From Helicobacteraceae bacterium (lineage in GTDB: Bacteria > Campylobacterota > Campylobacteria > Campylobacterales > Sulfurimonadaceae), in the NCBI GenBank assembly GCA_021163845.1, contig JAGGTH010000033.1:30505-94504 (forward strand): a stretch of 64,000 nt of DNA. Reading direction: 5' to 3'. Under the pieces are notes generated by a model. It saw only the letters and a program-made list of their open reading frames with translations. It ran no database searches and had not been told where the DNA came from. Position numbers and translations under genes: made by a program. Positions 61,807 to 64,000 of this stretch are shown one piece after another (within the stretch, counting starts at the first letter, position 1; every line of letters begins with the position of its first letter).

Positions 61807-63980
61807 ATGTGAAGACCATACTCTTGTGGAGGTTTTGGTTCGCCGTAATAATAGCCTTGCAAGAGATCAATTCCAAGCTGTTTGACCTTATACATAATCT
61901 CTTCAGAGCTGACAAACTCTGCAATGGTACCGATACCTGTTGCTTTTGCAAAAGAGATGAGTGATTTTGCCATGATCTCGACGCTCTTATCACTATGAAG
62001 TTTTTCTATGATCGTACCATCGATCTTGATATAGTCGATATCAAGTTTAACAAGGTTTGTAAAGTTGGAATATCCACTTCCAAAGTCATCTATAGCGATC
62101 TTACATCCATACTTTTTGATAAATGCTATAAATTCTCCTACAGCCTTATAATCTAGGATCTCCTCAGATTCAATGATCTCAAATGTGATCCTCTCCCCGC
62201 CATATTTGATAAGTCTATTTTCAAGATAGCTTATAAATTCACTAGAGACTATGTTCTCATAGGTCACATTGAGAGAGAACTTGATATCATTTTTGGAATA
62301 GATGTTAAATATTTTTTGGAAGAGTTGCCTTGTGAAATACTCAAAGGTCTTATCCTCTTTTGCTACATCCAAAAAGAGATTGGGGGTTATAATAGAACCA
62401 TCCCGTGTCTTGATCCTCGCCAGCGCTTCATATTTGACCACTTTGCCTGTTTTTGCATCGACGAGAGGTTGAAAGTAGGGGATAATATTGTCATTTTCAA
62501 GTGCTTCTTGATAGATACAGAGGTTTTTAAGGCGGTTGCGATGGTGGATGGTAATGTTTGCATCCTCTTCATAAATTGCATAACTTGACATACTTTTAAA
62601 CGCTTCATGGAGGGCTATATTTGCTTTTCTGAGGATCTGATGGACACCATAAGAGATCCCTGCTGAGTAGGAGACCACTATATTATCTTCTTTGTAGCCT
62701 TGAATATCACAAACACTATTTTGTAAGATTGAATATTTTAAGAGTGAGAGGTAGCGGTTAAAATGATTTTTATCGGTCACTAAAATCGCAAACTCATTGA
62801 TATTGAGTCTATAGAGAGTAGAACTGTTGTCAAGCAGAGAACGTCGGAGTTCTTTTGCTTTTTTTATCAACATTTTTTGGACAAAATCTGAACCGTAATG
62901 CTCAGCAAAGGAGCTAAAATCATTGATATAGAGTAAGATCATCATACCATCTGTTTGGAGTTTTTCGAGGTCTTGAGTGAGCTTGACCCTTGTTGGAAGA
63001 TGGGTGACTTCATCGATCTCATTTTCTAAAGAGATCTTGTCAATACTTGAAGTGATCTGTATGATATTTCTCCCTTTTTTCTTCGCAAGATAAAGGTTTT
63101 GATCCGCCGCATTATAGATATCGTTGATGGAGTAGCTAATTGTAGACTCAAGATTGACTGCTCCAATAGAAACAGTGACCCAGTCTGAGACCTTACTCTC
63201 CTCATGAATGATATGAAGAGCCTCTATCTTTTCTTTGATGTTTTTGCAAAGTTCTTCGAGTTCTAAGGTGGTATGATCGAGACTTAAAAGAGCAAATTCT
63301 TCGCCTGCAAGTCTAAAAATATCAAAAGAGTCATTCTCCGTAACTTCGCGTAAAATATTAGCGATCTGAACAAGGACAAGATCTCCTGCTTGGTGGGAAT
63401 GACTTTCGTTGTAGAGTTTAAAAAAATCAACATCAATAATAACAAGTCCTAAGCTACTTTGCTTTTGTTTGGACTTTAAAAACAGTTTGCGAAAGAGTTC
63501 ATTGAAGTGTCTTCGGTTGTAGAGTCCTGTGAGAGAATCGACGGTAGATATCTCTTCGAGAGATTTTTTACTACTGATATCTTCACGGATCGCAAGGTAT
63601 CCTATTTTTGTACCTGCATCATCAAAGATCGGTTCAATAGTGATCTTTATCCAAAAATATTGTCCTGCTTTATTGATATTTTTGAGTTCGCCTTTAAATA
63701 TTTTATCTGCATTTAGAACATCCCACATTTTTTTGACATAGTTGCTTGGAACGTCAGAGTGTTTAAATATGCTGTGATTTTTCCCAATGATCTCTTCACG
63801 TGTGTAGCCTGTAAAGTCTAAGAATGCTTGTGTCGCATCTGTGATGTTGCCCTCTAGATCAGAAAAAGTGATAAGTAAATATTTATCTATAATATGAAGT
63901 TTATGAAGTGAATAGCTATCTTTTTTGAGAAGCTCGTTCGAGTGCTGATCAAGATTAAAAGTATCATTTTTTTTTATCAT
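61803..63980 (-). CDS. PAS-GGDEF-GGDEF-EAL signalling protein
   Basis: This 725-residue soluble protein has a PAS domain (about 30-135), a GGDEF domain with AGEEF (about 145-300), a second, degenerate GGDEF-like domain with NINEF (about 325-470) and a complete EAL domain (about 475-720, with YEALARI, FEIIESE, IDDFGSGYS, IKIDG and TIAEF). The EAL part should cleave cyclic di-GMP; the first GGDEF may be active or GTP-sensing. I chose ATG 63980 because TACAAT at 63991-63986 overlaps the upstream TTG. Its ligand is unknown. Confidence 0.9.
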   Translation of the reverse strand: MIKKNDTFNLDQHSNELLKKDSYSLHKLHIIDKYLLITFSDLEGNITDATQAFLDFTGYTREEIIGKNHSIFKHSDVPSNYVKKMWDVLNADKIFKGELKNINKAGQYFWIKITIEPIFDDAGTKIGYLAIREDISSKKSLEEISTVDSLTGLYNRRHFNELFRKLFLKSKQKQSSLGLVIIDVDFFKLYNESHSHQAGDLVLVQIANILREVTENDSFDIFRLAGEEFALLSLDHTTLELEELCKNIKEKIEALHIIHEESKVSDWVTVSIGAVNLESTISYSINDIYNAADQNLYLAKKKGRNIIQITSSIDKISLENEIDEVTHLPTRVKLTQDLEKLQTDGMMILLYINDFSSFAEHYGSDFVQKMLIKKAKELRRSLLDNSSTLYRLNINEFAILVTDKNHFNRYLSLLKYSILQNSVCDIQGYKEDNIVVSYSAGISYGVHQILRKANIALHEAFKSMSSYAIYEEDANITIHHRNRLKNLCIYQEALENDNIIPYFQPLVDAKTGKVVKYEALARIKTRDGSIITPNLFLDVAKEDKTFEYFTRQLFQKIFNIYSKNDIKFSLNVTYENIVSSEFISYLENRLIKYGGERITFEIIESEEILDYKAVGEFIAFIKKYGCKIAIDDFGSGYSNFTNLVKLDIDYIKIDGTIIEKLHSDKSVEIMAKSLISFAKATGIGTIAEFVSSEEIMYKVKQLGIDLLQGYYYGEPKPPQEYGLHI

Positions 63981-64000
63981 TCTCAATTGTAGCTTAGAAT

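Larger units (their letters stand above)
424..62370. repeat. Over-represented 7-mer GGATGTA / TACATCC, at least 63 copies
   Basis: Reading both strands by hand I found at least 63 copies of GGATGTA or its complement, 31 and 32 by orientation. Base composition of about 38% GC predicts roughly 8. Examples are 424, 1967, 2591, 6383, 7860, 8088, 8208, 14825, 20634, 26959, 37779, 43922, 53304, 59254 and 62364. Flanks show no further consensus beyond a mild purine preference after the word. Variants such as GGATGTG are far rarer. The largest empty spans are 32578-37778, 22690-26958 and 27676-31147. Confidence 0.8.

Noticed and set aside
1-64000. High density of GATC and GCGATC
   Set aside because: It is common in Ile-ATC and Asp codon contexts after G and can be explained by codon use; unlike GGATGTA it did not force rare codons.

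Overview
The window looks like chromosome from a free-living member of the Campylobacterota (Epsilonproteobacteria), most likely near Sulfurimonas or a relative; the genus is inference. Support comes from low GC (roughly 38% by eye), the linked glyA, lysS and cvpA genes plus a DUF1882 gene as in Helicobacter, a single XerH-type recombinase, CheV, many GGDEF/EAL proteins and frequent TTG starts. I see no rRNA, tRNA, CRISPR array or insertion sequence. Apart from the cut trpE, the genes look intact, and no gene-free gap exceeds about 230 bases.

Layout. 1-7291 (minus): a long co-directional block of GGDEF protein, cvpA, fur, lysS, glyA, DUF1882, SPOR protein and the start of trpE. 7438-10116 (plus): class II DAHP synthase, then a two-gene encapsulin operon (encapsulated ferritin and shell). 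10217-13822: a small unknown, DUF808 protein, ABC-F ATPase and a small membrane protein. 13877-17222 (plus): a glutamate-linked cluster of RimB-like protease, RimK ligase, zinc deacylase and glutaminase. 17219-23771 (minus): TPR protein, putA, putP, a 57-residue Trp-repeat basic peptide and an NTF2-like protein. 23999-31568: heme-sensing EAL protein, htpG, small unknowns, nuclease-like protein, flippase and a dihydroorotate-dehydrogenase-like gene coupled to nifJ. 35192-40304: small membrane proteins, the oxaloacetate decarboxylase sodium pump (oadGAB) and cheV. 40425-46314 (plus): adaptor, molybdopterin oxidoreductase, argD, TolC-like protein and methyltransferase. 46324-56567 (minus): pseudopilin, tonB, membrane polyferredoxin, TonB-dependent receptor and a three-protein signalling system. 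56639-64000: REC-GGDEF protein, pilT, ArsC/Spx-like protein, gatC, yfgM-like and bamB-like genes, xerH and a PAS-GGDEF-GGDEF-EAL protein.

How genes work together. PutP imports proline and PutA oxidises it to glutamate. GlsA also makes glutamate, which RimK can ligate to protein ends. NifJ, OadGAB and HtpG serve central metabolism and proteostasis. The TonB, receptor and polyferredoxin genes sit directly behind a sensor, kinase and OmpR-type regulator, and an 11-bp-spaced direct repeat lies at the receptor promoter. Together they look like a ligand-controlled uptake system of unknown substrate.

The strongest signal not explained by genes is a short word. GGATGTA or its complement TACATCC occurs at least 63 times in 64 kb by my manual count, against roughly 8 expected from base composition. 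Copies are about equally split between strands and about one per kilobase. This density and lack of orientation resemble the DNA uptake sequences of Neisseria and Pasteurellaceae. I know of no such sequence described for this group. It is the best candidate here for an undescribed system.
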